Origin: Thiocapsa roseilacustris
GTDB lineage: Bacteria > Pseudomonadota > Gammaproteobacteria > Chromatiales > Chromatiaceae
Assembly: GCF_041903755.1 (NCBI RefSeq)
Contig: NZ_JBBWVE010000003.1
Location: 124,001-188,000 of the forward strand
DNA length: 64,000 bases
Direction: 5' to 3'
Shown here: piece by piece, positions 17,090-25,904 of the stretch
Layout: every line of letters starts with the position of its first letter
How positions within the stretch are numbered: position 1 is the stretch's first letter
Translations under genes and position numbers: made by a program
Notes under the pieces: model-generated
Databases searched by the model: none
Told to the model about the DNA's origin: nothing
Seen by the model: the letters and a program-made list of their open reading frames with translations, nothing else

Positions 17090-17563
17090 ATGTCTATGCG
17101 ATACGGCCTGTCTGTTTCCTTCGTCTGTCTGTTCCTACTGCTGGCCGGCTGCTCCATGGGCTCGATGTTCATACATGAGCAGCGCAGCCCGTACGACTTC
17201 GATACCACGGTGGCGAGCGTTGTGCAGAACGCGCAAGCGCGAGGTTGGATCGTTCCCCAAACATTCGACTTTCAGAAATCTCTGGTGGCCCATCATCAGC
17301 AGGACCCCGGACGGATGACGGTCATCAAGCTCTGCTCGCCCGAGCTGGCGTCACGGATGTTTGCCGATGACGACTCGAAGTTCGTATCGGTGATGGCGCC
17401 CTGCTCGATTTCGGTGTACGAGAAGTCCGATGGTCAGACCTATCTCGCGGCCATGGATATGGCCCTGATGTCGAAACTCATCGGCGGCAGCGTCGGGCCG
17501 GTGCTTGCGGACATCGCGGCTGAAGACGCTGCGATCATCGGTTTCGCCTCGGTCGATCGATGA
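17090..17563 (+). CDS. DUF302-family lipoprotein
   Basis: The 157-residue protein starts with a lipoprotein signal (hydrophobic FVCLFLLLAGC, lipobox LLAGC). It continues with YDFDTTVASVVQNAQARGW, the opening of the DUF302 domain, and later has the expected KLCSPELASRM and MAPCSISVYEKSDG segments. DUF302 proteins have no firmly established activity, though some bind heme or sit beside redox genes. ATG at 17090 was chosen over 17060 because GAGGAGG lies 8 bases upstream and the lipobox distance is then normal. It is monocistronic here. Confidence 0.8.
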   Translation: MSMRYGLSVSFVCLFLLLAGCSMGSMFIHEQRSPYDFDTTVASVVQNAQARGWIVPQTFDFQKSLVAHHQQDPGRMTVIKLCSPELASRMFADDDSKFVSVMAPCSISVYEKSDGQTYLAAMDMALMSKLIGGSVGPVLADIAAEDAAIIGFASVDR

Positions 17564-17771
17564 GACGCTCCTGGATGCGCGGCCACCGGGGGATGTTCTC
17601 CGTACCGCGCATCGAAATCACGCTGGTGTCGAGTGCAAATGAAGGGTGTGGTTCGGGCCAGTCCGTCGCCTCGTCGTGGGTCGTTTGAGATGCTGCGGCA
17701 TCTGCTGGAGCCGGTGCGGTTTCCGACTACGCTGTTTGCAAGGTCCGTCGACCACACCGGGCCGTGAGTCC

Positions 17772-18647
17772 TTATCGAGCCTGCTCCAGCGTGTCGGTCC
17801 AAGCGGCGGGTGTCGCCTCCATCTCCGCCATCCGCGCCGTCAGGATGTCGAGCAGCCGAGGATGGCCGCCGACCAGCGCGGACGGGTGGACGCGAAAGCC
17901 CGGATGGTCGCGTTCGACCGTCGCACAGATCTCGGCGATATCGCCGCCCGGGCCGGCATGTCGTCCGGGCGAGAGAAACAACATGGAGAGGATGACCGGG
18001 GTCGTGACGTCATCCGCCGCGAGCGTGCGCAGCCGATCCTCCAAAAGTTCTCCGTTGAAGTCGTATTCCGCGCCGGAGCGTCTTTCCATCACCGCCTCGC
18101 CGAGCTCGACCTGAGGACCGGAGTCGTCGGCGAGCCGTTGCGTCAACTGCCGCGCAAGCCAACGCCGCACCTCGGTGACTTCGGGTACGGGCGAGCCGTG
18201 GTCGACCAATAGGATTCGGCGCGGCGCGATGACCTGAGCCGAGGCGATCTCATGAATCCGCTCCAGAAGGATCTCGATCAGCGTGGGCTCGCCCTCCGGC
18301 AGTGGGCAGAGTGCTCGCGCAATCCGGACCTCGAACGAACCTAAATCCTCTTGTAGGGCTTCGAGGCGCTCCGGTACATAGTCGCTGATGGCCCGGCTCG
18401 GGCCGAAGAAGAGCGGGAGGATCAAAAAACGCCGGGTGTCCTCCTTCAGGCGACGACGCAGAAAAGACTCGAAGGTGTCGGCGGGCTGTCCGTGGAGTGC
18501 GCTCGGCGGGATTCGGTCCGAGTGCAGCAGGGAGACGGGGTGGACGGTCTCGCCGAGACGCTCGGCGAGACCGCTTGCGATCCGTCTCAGGCTCAGCGTG
18601 GCATCGGCCCTCTTGGAGCCGTTGTCGATCAGCAGAATGTCGCGCAC
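17772..18647 (-). CDS. cbiX: sirohydrochlorin/cobaltochelatase CbiX, two-domain
   Basis: The 291-residue protein has two tandem CbiX domains. CbiX inserts cobalt (or iron) into sirohydrochlorin for cobalamin or siroheme synthesis. The second domain (from about residue 150) has the metal-binding LLVDHGSP and PGRHAGPGGDI. In the first, the equivalent of HGS reads LLIDNGSK, so the usual His is Asn, while FGPSRAISDYVPE keeps the fold. I chose GTG at 18647, where GAGG lies 5 bases upstream and the domain begins directly (VRDILLIDNGS). The longer open frame upstream runs through a dispersed repeat. Confidence 0.85.
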   Translation of the reverse strand: MRDILLIDNGSKRADATLSLRRIASGLAERLGETVHPVSLLHSDRIPPSALHGQPADTFESFLRRRLKEDTRRFLILPLFFGPSRAISDYVPERLEALQEDLGSFEVRIARALCPLPEGEPTLIEILLERIHEIASAQVIAPRRILLVDHGSPVPEVTEVRRWLARQLTQRLADDSGPQVELGEAVMERRSGAEYDFNGELLEDRLRTLAADDVTTPVILSMLFLSPGRHAGPGGDIAEICATVERDHPGFRVHPSALVGGHPRLLDILTARMAEMEATPAAWTDTLEQAR

Positions 18648-18982
18648 GTTATCCTCGTGTCCGATGGGATCCAGGTCCCGGTAGGCCAGAGGTGGGGTGG
18701 GTAGCCCTTCGACGCAAATGCGCGGGTGCGCGCAGCATCGGCGCCGACGACCGCAGCCGTGCCGCCAAGGATGCCGAGATCTGCGCTGCGCCGTTACGGA
18801 GCGACGCGCGAGAATTGATAAGGGCCGAGCGAGCCCGAGCCCGGGGTTAGGCGATCTCGGCAAACTTCCATACCCGTAGGTTGTGCTGACGATAGGAAGC
18901 ACAACTTGCGCCGACGGTTGGTTGTGCCTCGCACGGCTCGGCACAACCTACGCCCTTGGCATGAAGGTTTCCGGAAATCTCC
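18648..18982. other. 335-base spacer between cbiX and the truncated regulator
   Basis: It contains the 108-bp repeat at 18849-18956. No gene is evident in the remainder. Any cbiX promoter should be in 18648-18850, where I see no clear boxes. Confidence 0.5.
18849..18956. repeat. 108-bp GGTTGTGC dispersed repeat, copy 1
   Basis: It is nearly identical over its full length to 34260-34367 (few mismatches). It contains inverted GGTTGTGC/GCACAACC modules, ending with GGCACAACCTACGCCCT. A rearranged copy occurs at 44203-44332. Confidence 0.85.
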
Positions 18983-19492
18983 TTAGAGAGCGCGCGTCGG
19001 TTCCTTATGAAGGCGATTCTGAATGGTCACGCGTGCGAGTGTCAGATCGGCAAGGTTTTTGGCCTGCATCTTCTTCATGAGGCTCGCGCGGTGAAACTCC
19101 GCGGTACGCACGCTGATGCCGAGTGCGTCGCCGATCATCCGATTCGTTTGTCCCGCGGTGAGTGCGTGAAATACCTGCTGCTCGCGGGGTGTCAAGGCGC
19201 GATAGCGCCGCAGCGTCGCATCCACGTCGGCGTCCGGTCCGAGCGCAGCGCCTGCGTTGTGCAGGGTGTTCTGTACCAGCTCCAGGAACGCCTGAGCGTT
19301 CAACGGCTTGGTGATGAAGTCCACGGCGCCGAGCTTCATGGCACGCACCGCCATCGGGATATCCCCGTAGCCGGTGATCACGATCGTCGGGATCTCGATC
19401 CCCGCATCGCGCAGCCGTTCCAGCAATGTCATTCCGCTGAAGCCGGGCATACGCACGTCTGCGAGCAGACAGGCGGGTGCGAAGCGTGCGGC
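18983..19492 (-). pseudogene. FixJ/NarL-type response regulator, N-terminal half of receiver missing
   Basis: The readable part starts in mid-receiver (RFAPACLLADVRMPGFSG, with D the phosphoacceptor position) and continues through VITGYGDIPMAVRAMK and ITKPL to a complete LuxR-type helix-turn-helix (LTPREQQVFHAL, GISVRTAEFHRASLMKKM). The first 45 or so residues, including the acidic pocket, are absent. An in-frame TGA lies just upstream (about 19517), and the adjacent kinase reads through the same DNA in another frame. The first ATG (19456) lies after the phosphoacceptor Asp. A DNA-binding protein without phosphorylation control might still be made, but decay by deletion is more likely. Confidence 0.75.
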
Positions 19493-21594
19493 GCGTCTCC
19501 CTTGACCCCTCCATCATGGAGCTCGGAATCGCCGTGCGGGCTCGGGTCGTCGATCGCCGGGTTCGCGGTGCTGCGAAGCGTCTCGCGCAAGCGCTCCATG
19601 ATGGTCCCTGCAAGCCTGATCTGTTGGTCGACGCCGCTCAGCGCGTCGCGTAGGCGAGCCGTATCGGCGCCGGATGCTGCGGCGAGGGCTCGCGCCGCCA
19701 AGGCATAGCACCCGGCGGAGCTCAGCGGCTGGGCCAGGTCGTGGATGAGGGGCGCGGCCCGCGCCTCGATCGTAGCGGGATCCGGGTGCGGAGGATGCGC
19801 TTGCCGGTCGTGATTGCGCAGATCACGCAAAACCGCATCGAGTGCGTCGAAGGAGATCGGTTTGACCAAGTGCCGATCGAAGCCGGCATCGAGCGAGCGT
19901 TGCCGATCCGCCTGCTCGCCCAATCCCGTCATCGCGATCAACGCGATTTGGCGATACTCGGGGCGGGCACGGATCCGGCGGGCCAACTCCAGGCCGTTCA
20001 TGCCGGGCATGCCGATGTCGAGGATCACTGCGTCCGGTGGGTGCTGCTCCAAGGCCGCCAAAGCCGAGGGTCCGTCGTAGCTGACCTGAATCTCAGCGCC
20101 TTTGAGCTCAAGCAGCATCGCCAGACTCTTCGCGGCGTCCCGGTTGTCGTCGACGACAAGGATGCGGGAGGTCTCTGCCGCAGCTGCAGCGGTGTTGGCG
20201 ACGCGATGCTCGGCCGGCGGAGCCGCGCCTTCTCGAGCGCGCAAGGGCAGAAACACCATCAACTCGCTACCCCGACCCGGCCCGGCACTGAATGCCTCGA
20301 CGTGACCGCCGTGCAGCTCGACGAGCTTCTGCACCAGCGACAGACCGATCCCCAGGCCGCTCGGGCCAATCGAGGGCGTCAGGTGGCCCCGGGCGAACAT
20401 GTCGAAGACGCGGGGCAGAAGCTCGGCGGGGATGCCGACCCCGTTATCCTGTACCGAGATCAAGACACCGCCGTCGACCGCCCTCGCCTCGACGCGGATC
20501 TCCTGCCCGGCTTCCGAGTATTTCGCGGCGTTGTTCAGGAGGTTGCCGAAGATCTGCGACAGGCGGGTCGGATCGCCCTCCAGCCAGAGCGCCTCTGCCG
20601 GAAGGTTGATGACGAGACATTGGCCGGCCGCGTCGATCAGCGGCCTGACGGTCTCGACGGCGCTGTCGATCACGCTTGCCAGTGCGATCGGCTCCCTGCG
20701 CAGCTCGATCTTGCCGTGCGTGATGCGCGACACCTCCAGGAGGTCGTCGACCAGCCGCACCAGGTGGGCGAGCTGACGGTCCATCAGCTCCCGAGCTTCG
20801 AGGGCCGCCGGTGCGGCGACATCCTTCAAGCGCAGGATCTCGAGGGCGTTGCTGATGGGTGCAAGCGGGTTGCGCAGCTCATGGGCCAGCACGGCGAGAA
20901 AGGCGTCCTTGCGACGGTCGCTCTCGCGCAGTTCATGGGCGGCCTGTGCCGCCTGCTCGCGCGCGGTCAAGGCTTGTGCCATCAGGTCGAGTGCCTCGGC
21001 GCGCGACGCGCTGAGGGCCTGCTGCTGCTCCTCGAGCTGGGCGACGAGCGCCCGATCGGCCTCCAGGCGGCTGAGATCGGTGCCGACCAGGCAGATGATC
21101 GCACCCGCCGGGCGGTCAAGCCGGCTCGCCCAGAGATGCATGGGTACGGCCGCACCGTCCGCGGCAAGGAAGACCACGCGATCATCGGCGATGCCCTGCC
21201 TGGATGCCTCCAAGAGGTTTCGCAAGCGCTCGCTGTCGTGCGGGGCGGCAAGCTCCAGGATCGGGTGGCCCAAGAGCTGGCTGCGTCCCCGGTTCAGCAG
21301 GGCGCTCGCCCGGTCGTTGGCGTAGAGCAGGAGTCCATCCGGCGAGATCGCCAGGCCCGCCTCGTTCATGGTCTCGACCATGAGTCGGTGGAGGTTCTCG
21401 GTCTCCATGAGCGAGAACACGCGGTCGCCCTGACTGCCGCTGACGATGACGGCATCGACTTCGCCCTCGCGAATGGCACGCAAGGCGTCTTCCGCCTCTT
21501 CGAGGCGGGCTCGCAGCTCGAGGTTCTCCTCCGTGAGCCGGTCGATGACGACGTTCGGGGTCCGCTCGCAACCCTCGCTCCGATGGGGCGGCAT
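19429..21594 (-). CDS. KaiB-linked hybrid sensor histidine kinase
   Basis: The 721-residue cytoplasmic protein has, in order: an N-terminal coiled coil (LTEENLELRARLEEAEDAL, about 18-36), a PAS domain (about 70-190), a second coiled coil, a HisKA domain with AHELRNPLAPI (His near 233), a HATPase domain (NLLNNAAKYS, DNGVGIP, GLGIGLSLV), a receiver (ILVVDDNRDAAKS, phosphoacceptor in VILDIGMPG near 521, LVKPI) and a second DHp-like segment LIHDLAQPLSSAG near 618. No ATPase follows the last segment. The final 20 residues are read from DNA that encodes the neighbouring regulator in another frame. It follows kaiB on the same strand within about 25 bases. I picked ATG at 21594, although no good ribosome site is visible. 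Confidence 0.85.
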   Translation of the reverse strand: MPPHRSEGCERTPNVVIDRLTEENLELRARLEEAEDALRAIREGEVDAVIVSGSQGDRVFSLMETENLHRLMVETMNEAGLAISPDGLLLYANDRASALLNRGRSQLLGHPILELAAPHDSERLRNLLEASRQGIADDRVVFLAADGAAVPMHLWASRLDRPAGAIICLVGTDLSRLEADRALVAQLEEQQQALSASRAEALDLMAQALTAREQAAQAAHELRESDRRKDAFLAVLAHELRNPLAPISNALEILRLKDVAAPAALEARELMDRQLAHLVRLVDDLLEVSRITHGKIELRREPIALASVIDSAVETVRPLIDAAGQCLVINLPAEALWLEGDPTRLSQIFGNLLNNAAKYSEAGQEIRVEARAVDGGVLISVQDNGVGIPAELLPRVFDMFARGHLTPSIGPSGLGIGLSLVQKLVELHGGHVEAFSAGPGRGSELMVFLPLRAREGAAPPAEHRVANTAAAAAETSRILVVDDNRDAAKSLAMLLELKGAEIQVSYDGPSALAALEQHPPDAVILDIGMPGMNGLELARRIRARPEYRQIALIAMTGLGEQADRQRSLDAGFDRHLVKPISFDALDAVLRDLRNHDRQAHPPHPDPATIEARAAPLIHDLAQPLSSAGCYALAARALAAASGADTARLRDALSGVDQQIRLAGTIMERLRETLRSTANPAIDDPSPHGDSELHDGGVKGDAPHASHPPVCSQTCVCPASAE

Positions 21595-21619
21595 TCGATC
21601 AGTCCAGGGGGCCGGGGTT

Positions 21620-22009
21620 TCAGCCAGCCTCGTCCTTGGGCCGCAGGTCAAGGCCCACCAGGACGCGATGCTCGTCGGCCATATCGCCGATCAGGCGGCG
21701 CAGCGGCAGCGGAAGCTTCTTGATGAGGGTCGGGGCGGCCACAATCTGCTCGCTCCTGGCCAAGGTCGGGTGCTCGTAGATATCGATCACCTCCAGATCG
21801 TAGCGGCCTTGCAGATGCCTCTCGCAGACATCTTTGACCGAGCGGATCGCCGCGACCGAACGTGGCGTCAGGCTCGCGACATAGAGGGTCAGGACGTGAC
21901 CGCCGCCTGCCTTTGTCCGAGCTGCGGGGTCGACAGGGGTCAACTCCGGTTGGATGGAAACCGCGTCCGCTGAATCGAGCCCGCAGGCCGGGTGACGTGT
22001 GGCGGTCAT
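21620..22009 (-). CDS. kaiB: KaiB-family clock-related protein
   Basis: The 129-residue protein has a thioredoxin-like KaiB domain after a 38-residue N-terminal extension: VLTLYVASLTPRSVAAI, YDLEVIDIYEHP and APTLIKKLPLPLRRLIGD are the strong KaiB signatures. In cyanobacteria KaiB switches fold and binds the KaiC ring. In proteobacteria it usually follows kaiC. Here no kaiC is present in the window, and the downstream genes are a hybrid kinase and a regulator remnant. ATG at 22009 has AGAGG 7 bases upstream, while ATG at 22048 is possible but lacks one. It is likely to be the first gene of a minus-strand operon with the kinase. Confidence 0.9.
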   Translation of the reverse strand: MTATRHPACGLDSADAVSIQPELTPVDPAARTKAGGGHVLTLYVASLTPRSVAAIRSVKDVCERHLQGRYDLEVIDIYEHPTLARSEQIVAAPTLIKKLPLPLRRLIGDMADEHRVLVGLDLRPKDEAG

Positions 22010-22488
22010 GGCGATCCTCTGCTCAACGGGTTGAGGGGTCTTGTTCATCACTCCGGCCACTTCGGCAGTGATCCGGTCGCCGACCGCGAACGCTCGGGCA
22101 TGTGGCCCGAGTCTCGCGTCCGATCGGGGGGGCCCAAGAGGCCTGAACGAAAGGATGACCAAGGCCGTACGCGCACCACAGGCCGGGATATCGATCAAGG
22201 CCGGCTCGCTCTCAACCAGGCGTGATGCCGAGATGGCATGGTTGAAGCCTTCATGCAGATCCACGGGTACGCGGCAAGTCGAGCGGGCGAACACAAAAAG
22301 TCGTCCCTGCGGTTCTGGGACCGACTTCACACTTCCGTGATCGGTCGGGGTTCGGGCCTACTTGTCGACCGGCCCTGCATTACACTTCCCGGTATGCGGC
22401 TGCGGCGAGGCGAGCGCGGACGGGTCTCTCCGGGGGTGCGCTGCACGGCCGTCCCGAGCCTTATTTCATCGCAGGGAGGATCGATTCG
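22010..22488. other. 479-base divergent spacer between kaiB and the GGDEF/EAL gene
   Basis: The minus frame upstream of kaiB stays open to 22330, but its translation resembles no KaiC C-terminus or other family. Promoters for both divergent genes should be here, though I cannot place them. Confidence 0.45.
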
Positions 22489-24771
22489 TTGGGACCGTCC
22501 GCGATCTCTGATCAACAGGGCGAAAAAGGCCGTAGCCGACGCTGGTTGCCCGCGTCGACCGTGGCTGGCGGCGTTGCGGTGGTCGTCTATCTCGCCATCC
22601 TGCTCGTCACCACCTGGGTTGCGCAGGACCGCCTGAGTCATTCCACCGCGGCTCGGCAAGCCCTGGATGCGCAGCTTCACGCCAACGCGTTGAGCTATTT
22701 CTACGCCGAGCGTCTCGGCGATCTGGCGAACCTGCGTCGTGATCAGGCGGTTGTGTCCTTCTTTGTGAATCGCGACCTCGGCATGTCGATGAAGTACGGC
22801 TTAGAAGCCAGTCTGGTCTCGATCCGAGGAGTCCTGATCGAGCGTGTCGGCGAGAAACGTGTTGATTCAGGGCCGTTCTTTGATCGAATTGCCCTGTTCG
22901 ATGCCGACGGGACAATCCTGGTCGATACGGCTGCCGATCCGCCGGCGGCTGAACGTTGGACGCCTCTGGAGCCTGGTGTCCCGACCCATGTTCGGCTGGT
23001 CGTGGACGCGCCTCGGCACCCGGATGCCATCCTGGTGGAGGCGCCGATCGTGATGGCGGAACGCGGGCGCGGGACATTGGTCGCCTGGGTCAACGAGCGG
23101 ACCGCCTTGGCCGCGCTCGTCGGGCTCGATCCCGGGGGCAGCGGATTCGCTCGTCACCGACTGCTGCGTTCGGCGCAAGAGCTTGCAGCCCTGGAAGGTG
23201 CGGTCGGAGCACCGGTCGAGGTGTCCGGAACACCCTTCTTCTTGGTCGACCGCGAGCGGGCATCACTTGACGAGCGCCTCCTGACATCACGTTGGTTCTT
23301 GTTCGCTCTCGTCCTGTTGGCCGTCGCACTCTTGGTCGGCGGTTGGATGCTCCTCGCGGCGCAGCGGCAGAACCTGGTGTTGCAGACGCGGATGGACGTC
23401 GCGCGCGTCCAGCGGCGCAAGCTCAGCGAGCACAACGAGCGCTTGCGCGAAGAGATCAAGAAGCGGAAGGACTACGAGCGTCGTTTAATCTACCAGGCCA
23501 GTTACGATGCCCTGACCGGTCTTCCGAATCGCGCCTTGGCCATGGATCGGCTCGAGCAGAGCCTGATGATTGCCGCACGCGAGGGGCATCGGGTGTTGGT
23601 CTTCTATCTGGATCTCGACCACTTCAAGCGGGTCAACGACAGTTTGGGTCACGCCGCCGGCGACAAGGTTCTGACGCAGGCGGCCGAACGGGTAGGCGCC
23701 CTCGTCTCGGCGGGTGATACCCTGGCGCGTCTGGCAGCCGACGAGTTCCTCGTCATCTATCCGGACCTTCGCGATCCCGTCGGTGCAGACGAGCGTGCGC
23801 AGGCGCTTCTCGGCCTTTTTGCTGCGCCCTTCTCGATCGAGGGTCGAGAGCTCTTCCTCACGGCGACCCTGGGTATCGCGATCAGTCCATCCGACGGGAA
23901 CAACGCGGAGGATCTGCTCAAGAATGCGGACTTGGCGATGAAGGAGGCCAAGGACAGCGGGCGGGCCCGGTACAGTTTCTATGTCCAGGGGCTTGACGTC
24001 CAGATCCGCGAGCGGCTGTCGATGGCGAACCTCCTACGGCACGCCGCCGAGCGCGGGGAGCTCGCCCTCGTGTACCAGCCCTTGATCGATTTGCGTACCG
24101 GGCGCGTCGTTGCCGCGGAGGCGCTGCTACGCTGGAACAGCGATGAGCTCGGCGCCGTTGCCCCGGCTCTTCTCGTCCCGGTGGCCGAAGACGCGGGATT
24201 GATTCCCCAAATCGGCGGGTGGGTCCTCGAGCGTGCCTGCGCGGCCGCGGCGCGATGGCAGTCGATCGCGCCGTGCCGGGTTGCCGTGAACGTGTCGTCC
24301 TTGCAGCTCCAAGCGCCGGACGCCTTTTCGGCGCAAGTGGATCTGGCGCTGAGCCGCTCGGGTTTGCATGCGGGACTCCTGGAGCTGGAGATCACCGAAG
24401 GGGTGTTGCTGCGCGACCGCCCCACCATCGGTGCCTTACTGGCCGACCTGGATCGCCGCGGAATTCGCTTGTCGCTCGACGATTTCGGGACCGGCTACTC
24501 GGCCTTGAGCTATCTGCGGCGGTTTCCGTTCCATGTCCTCAAGATCGATCGGAGCTTCATCGCGGGCATACCCGACAACCAAGAGGATACGGAGCTGACA
24601 CGTGCCATCATCGCGATGGCCCAAGCGCTTGACCTGAGTGTGCTTGCGGAGGGTGTGGAACAACCCGAGCAGCGCGATTTCCTCGTCGCGCAGGGCTGCG
24701 ACCTCGCGCAGGGTTATCTGTTCAGCCGCCCGGTCGACGCCGATGCGCTCGGTGCAATGCTGGGTCGTTGA
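22489..24771 (+). CDS. membrane GGDEF/EAL protein with degenerate GGDEF, probable c-di-GMP phosphodiesterase
   Basis: The 760-residue protein has a membrane span near 24-44, a periplasmic sensor region (about 45-265), a second span (about 268-290), a coiled coil, GGDEF (about 340-500) and EAL (about 515-755). The GGDEF signature reads LAADEF near residue 414, so the two catalytic glycines are Ala and cyclase activity is unlikely. The EAL domain keeps EALLRW, NVSSLQL, ELEITEG, DDFGTGYSAL, KIDRSFI and AEGVE, so it should hydrolyse c-di-GMP. The TTG start has AGGGAGGA 8 bases upstream. Confidence 0.9.
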   Translation: MGPSAISDQQGEKGRSRRWLPASTVAGGVAVVVYLAILLVTTWVAQDRLSHSTAARQALDAQLHANALSYFYAERLGDLANLRRDQAVVSFFVNRDLGMSMKYGLEASLVSIRGVLIERVGEKRVDSGPFFDRIALFDADGTILVDTAADPPAAERWTPLEPGVPTHVRLVVDAPRHPDAILVEAPIVMAERGRGTLVAWVNERTALAALVGLDPGGSGFARHRLLRSAQELAALEGAVGAPVEVSGTPFFLVDRERASLDERLLTSRWFLFALVLLAVALLVGGWMLLAAQRQNLVLQTRMDVARVQRRKLSEHNERLREEIKKRKDYERRLIYQASYDALTGLPNRALAMDRLEQSLMIAAREGHRVLVFYLDLDHFKRVNDSLGHAAGDKVLTQAAERVGALVSAGDTLARLAADEFLVIYPDLRDPVGADERAQALLGLFAAPFSIEGRELFLTATLGIAISPSDGNNAEDLLKNADLAMKEAKDSGRARYSFYVQGLDVQIRERLSMANLLRHAAERGELALVYQPLIDLRTGRVVAAEALLRWNSDELGAVAPALLVPVAEDAGLIPQIGGWVLERACAAAARWQSIAPCRVAVNVSSLQLQAPDAFSAQVDLALSRSGLHAGLLELEITEGVLLRDRPTIGALLADLDRRGIRLSLDDFGTGYSALSYLRRFPFHVLKIDRSFIAGIPDNQEDTELTRAIIAMAQALDLSVLAEGVEQPEQRDFLVAQGCDLAQGYLFSRPVDADALGAMLGR

Positions 24772-24825
24772 CGGAGAGTTGATTCGGTCCTGAGCACCGG
24801 GGGCGGGCAGGTCCCCTCCGGCGCG

Positions 24826-25587
24826 TTAGTGGCCTCGTAGGAGGAATCGGTCGAAGAATGCGGTATCGATTGCGGCGGCGAGCTGTGCGAGCGGTATTGC
24901 GGGCGGGGGGAGGAGAGGATCCAGGGCGTTTCGAGTCTCGCAGGCCTGAACGGCATATCGGCGCACGCCCTTTTGCGCGAGCGCCGCGGCGAGCGTCTCG
25001 AGATCGCGTGCAGTCCAGTGCGGCATGACAGTGGTGCGGACCTCGAACGAAACACCGGACGCCTGGATCAGCGACAAGCTCTCCCAGGCCGCCTCGCCGG
25101 ATCGCGCGCTGCCTGTAATGGCGGGATAGTCCTCGGGCAACGCCTTGATGTCCAGAGCCACCCAATCCAGCAAGGGTAAGAGCAGCGCCAAGCGTCTCGG
25201 CGCGGACCCCGCAGTGTGCAGACCGACCTTGAACCCGAGATCCCGAACCTCGGTCATGGCCGAGGCGAGCGCCGACTGGAGGGTCGGCTCCCCGCCGCTG
25301 AAGACAACCGCATCGAGCAGTCCGCGGCGACGCTCGAGGAATCTGCGGATCTCCGACCAGGCCATGACCGGCGTAGCGTTCGGGTCGATCAAGGGGCCGT
25401 TCTGGCAGTAGCGACAACGCCACGTGCAGCCTTGCAGGAAGATCACCGCGGCGAGCTCGCCCGGGTAGTCGATCGTCGTCAGCGGAACGAAGCCGCCGAT
25501 CCGCAAGTACTCCACGTCCCCCGAGCTCGCCGGGTCCGCGGTGGTCTGACGATCGACGTCGTTTGGGCAGGGGGTTAGTCGAGACAT
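24826..25587 (-). CDS. nrdG: anaerobic ribonucleotide reductase activating protein (radical SAM)
   Basis: The 253-residue enzyme uses a 4Fe-4S cluster and S-adenosylmethionine to create the glycyl radical of class III ribonucleotide reductase. The cluster motif is CTWRCRYC (C54, C58, C61). FSGGEPTLQ is the SAM-binding GGE motif. It is downstream of nrdD and the small glycyl-radical gene on the same strand, as expected for an operon. It is longer than E. coli NrdG and closer to the longer activase subgroup found with split NrdD systems. Confidence 0.93.
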   Translation of the reverse strand: MSRLTPCPNDVDRQTTADPASSGDVEYLRIGGFVPLTTIDYPGELAAVIFLQGCTWRCRYCQNGPLIDPNATPVMAWSEIRRFLERRRGLLDAVVFSGGEPTLQSALASAMTEVRDLGFKVGLHTAGSAPRRLALLLPLLDWVALDIKALPEDYPAITGSARSGEAAWESLSLIQASGVSFEVRTTVMPHWTARDLETLAAALAQKGVRRYAVQACETRNALDPLLPPPAIPLAQLAAAIDTAFFDRFLLRGH

Positions 25588-25626
25588 GGGTGTGTTGGGT
25601 CGAACGGCTCGATTCGGCTTGAATGC

Positions 25627-25818
25627 CTAGGCGGCGGCACGGCGCTCTTGGCGGATCGCCGATCCGTTGGGCGTCTCGGTGAAGTAGCAGCGCTCGGCGT
25701 GCTCGGCGCGCTTGCCGGCATTGAAGGCCGAAACCGGGCGATGGTAGCCCATGACGCGGGTCCAGACCTCGCAACGGGTGCGTTCATCGGTCTTCAGCTC
25801 GATGGTTGGATTGGCCAT
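25627..25818 (-). CDS. separate NrdD C-terminal glycyl-radical domain protein
   Basis: The 63-residue product matches the extreme C-terminus of class III ribonucleotide reductases: RCEVWTRVMGYHRPVSAFN followed by AGKRAEHAERCYF. The Gly in RVMGY is the expected glycyl-radical position. The large NrdD upstream ends right after its zinc motif and lacks this loop, so the two polypeptides together make one canonical enzyme. Such small genes are known next to nrdD in several proteobacteria. It lies 86 bases downstream of nrdD and 39 bases upstream of nrdG. Confidence 0.85.
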   Translation of the reverse strand: MANPTIELKTDERTRCEVWTRVMGYHRPVSAFNAGKRAEHAERCYFTETPNGSAIRQERRAAA

Positions 25819-25904
25819 GGTCTCGCTCCTGATGTCGTTTCGGATGACTGTGTGTTGGTCGTTGCTCTGGCGAGCGGTCGGGCGTTCGGTGTGTATGGAT
25901 CGAC

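Noticed and set aside
19741..21723. Long plus-strand open frame opposite the hybrid kinase
   Set aside because: The minus strand carries complete kinase motifs in order; the plus frame has none.
22010..22330. Remnant of kaiC upstream of kaiB
   Set aside because: The frame is open, but its translation has no Walker motif or KaiC C-terminal signature.
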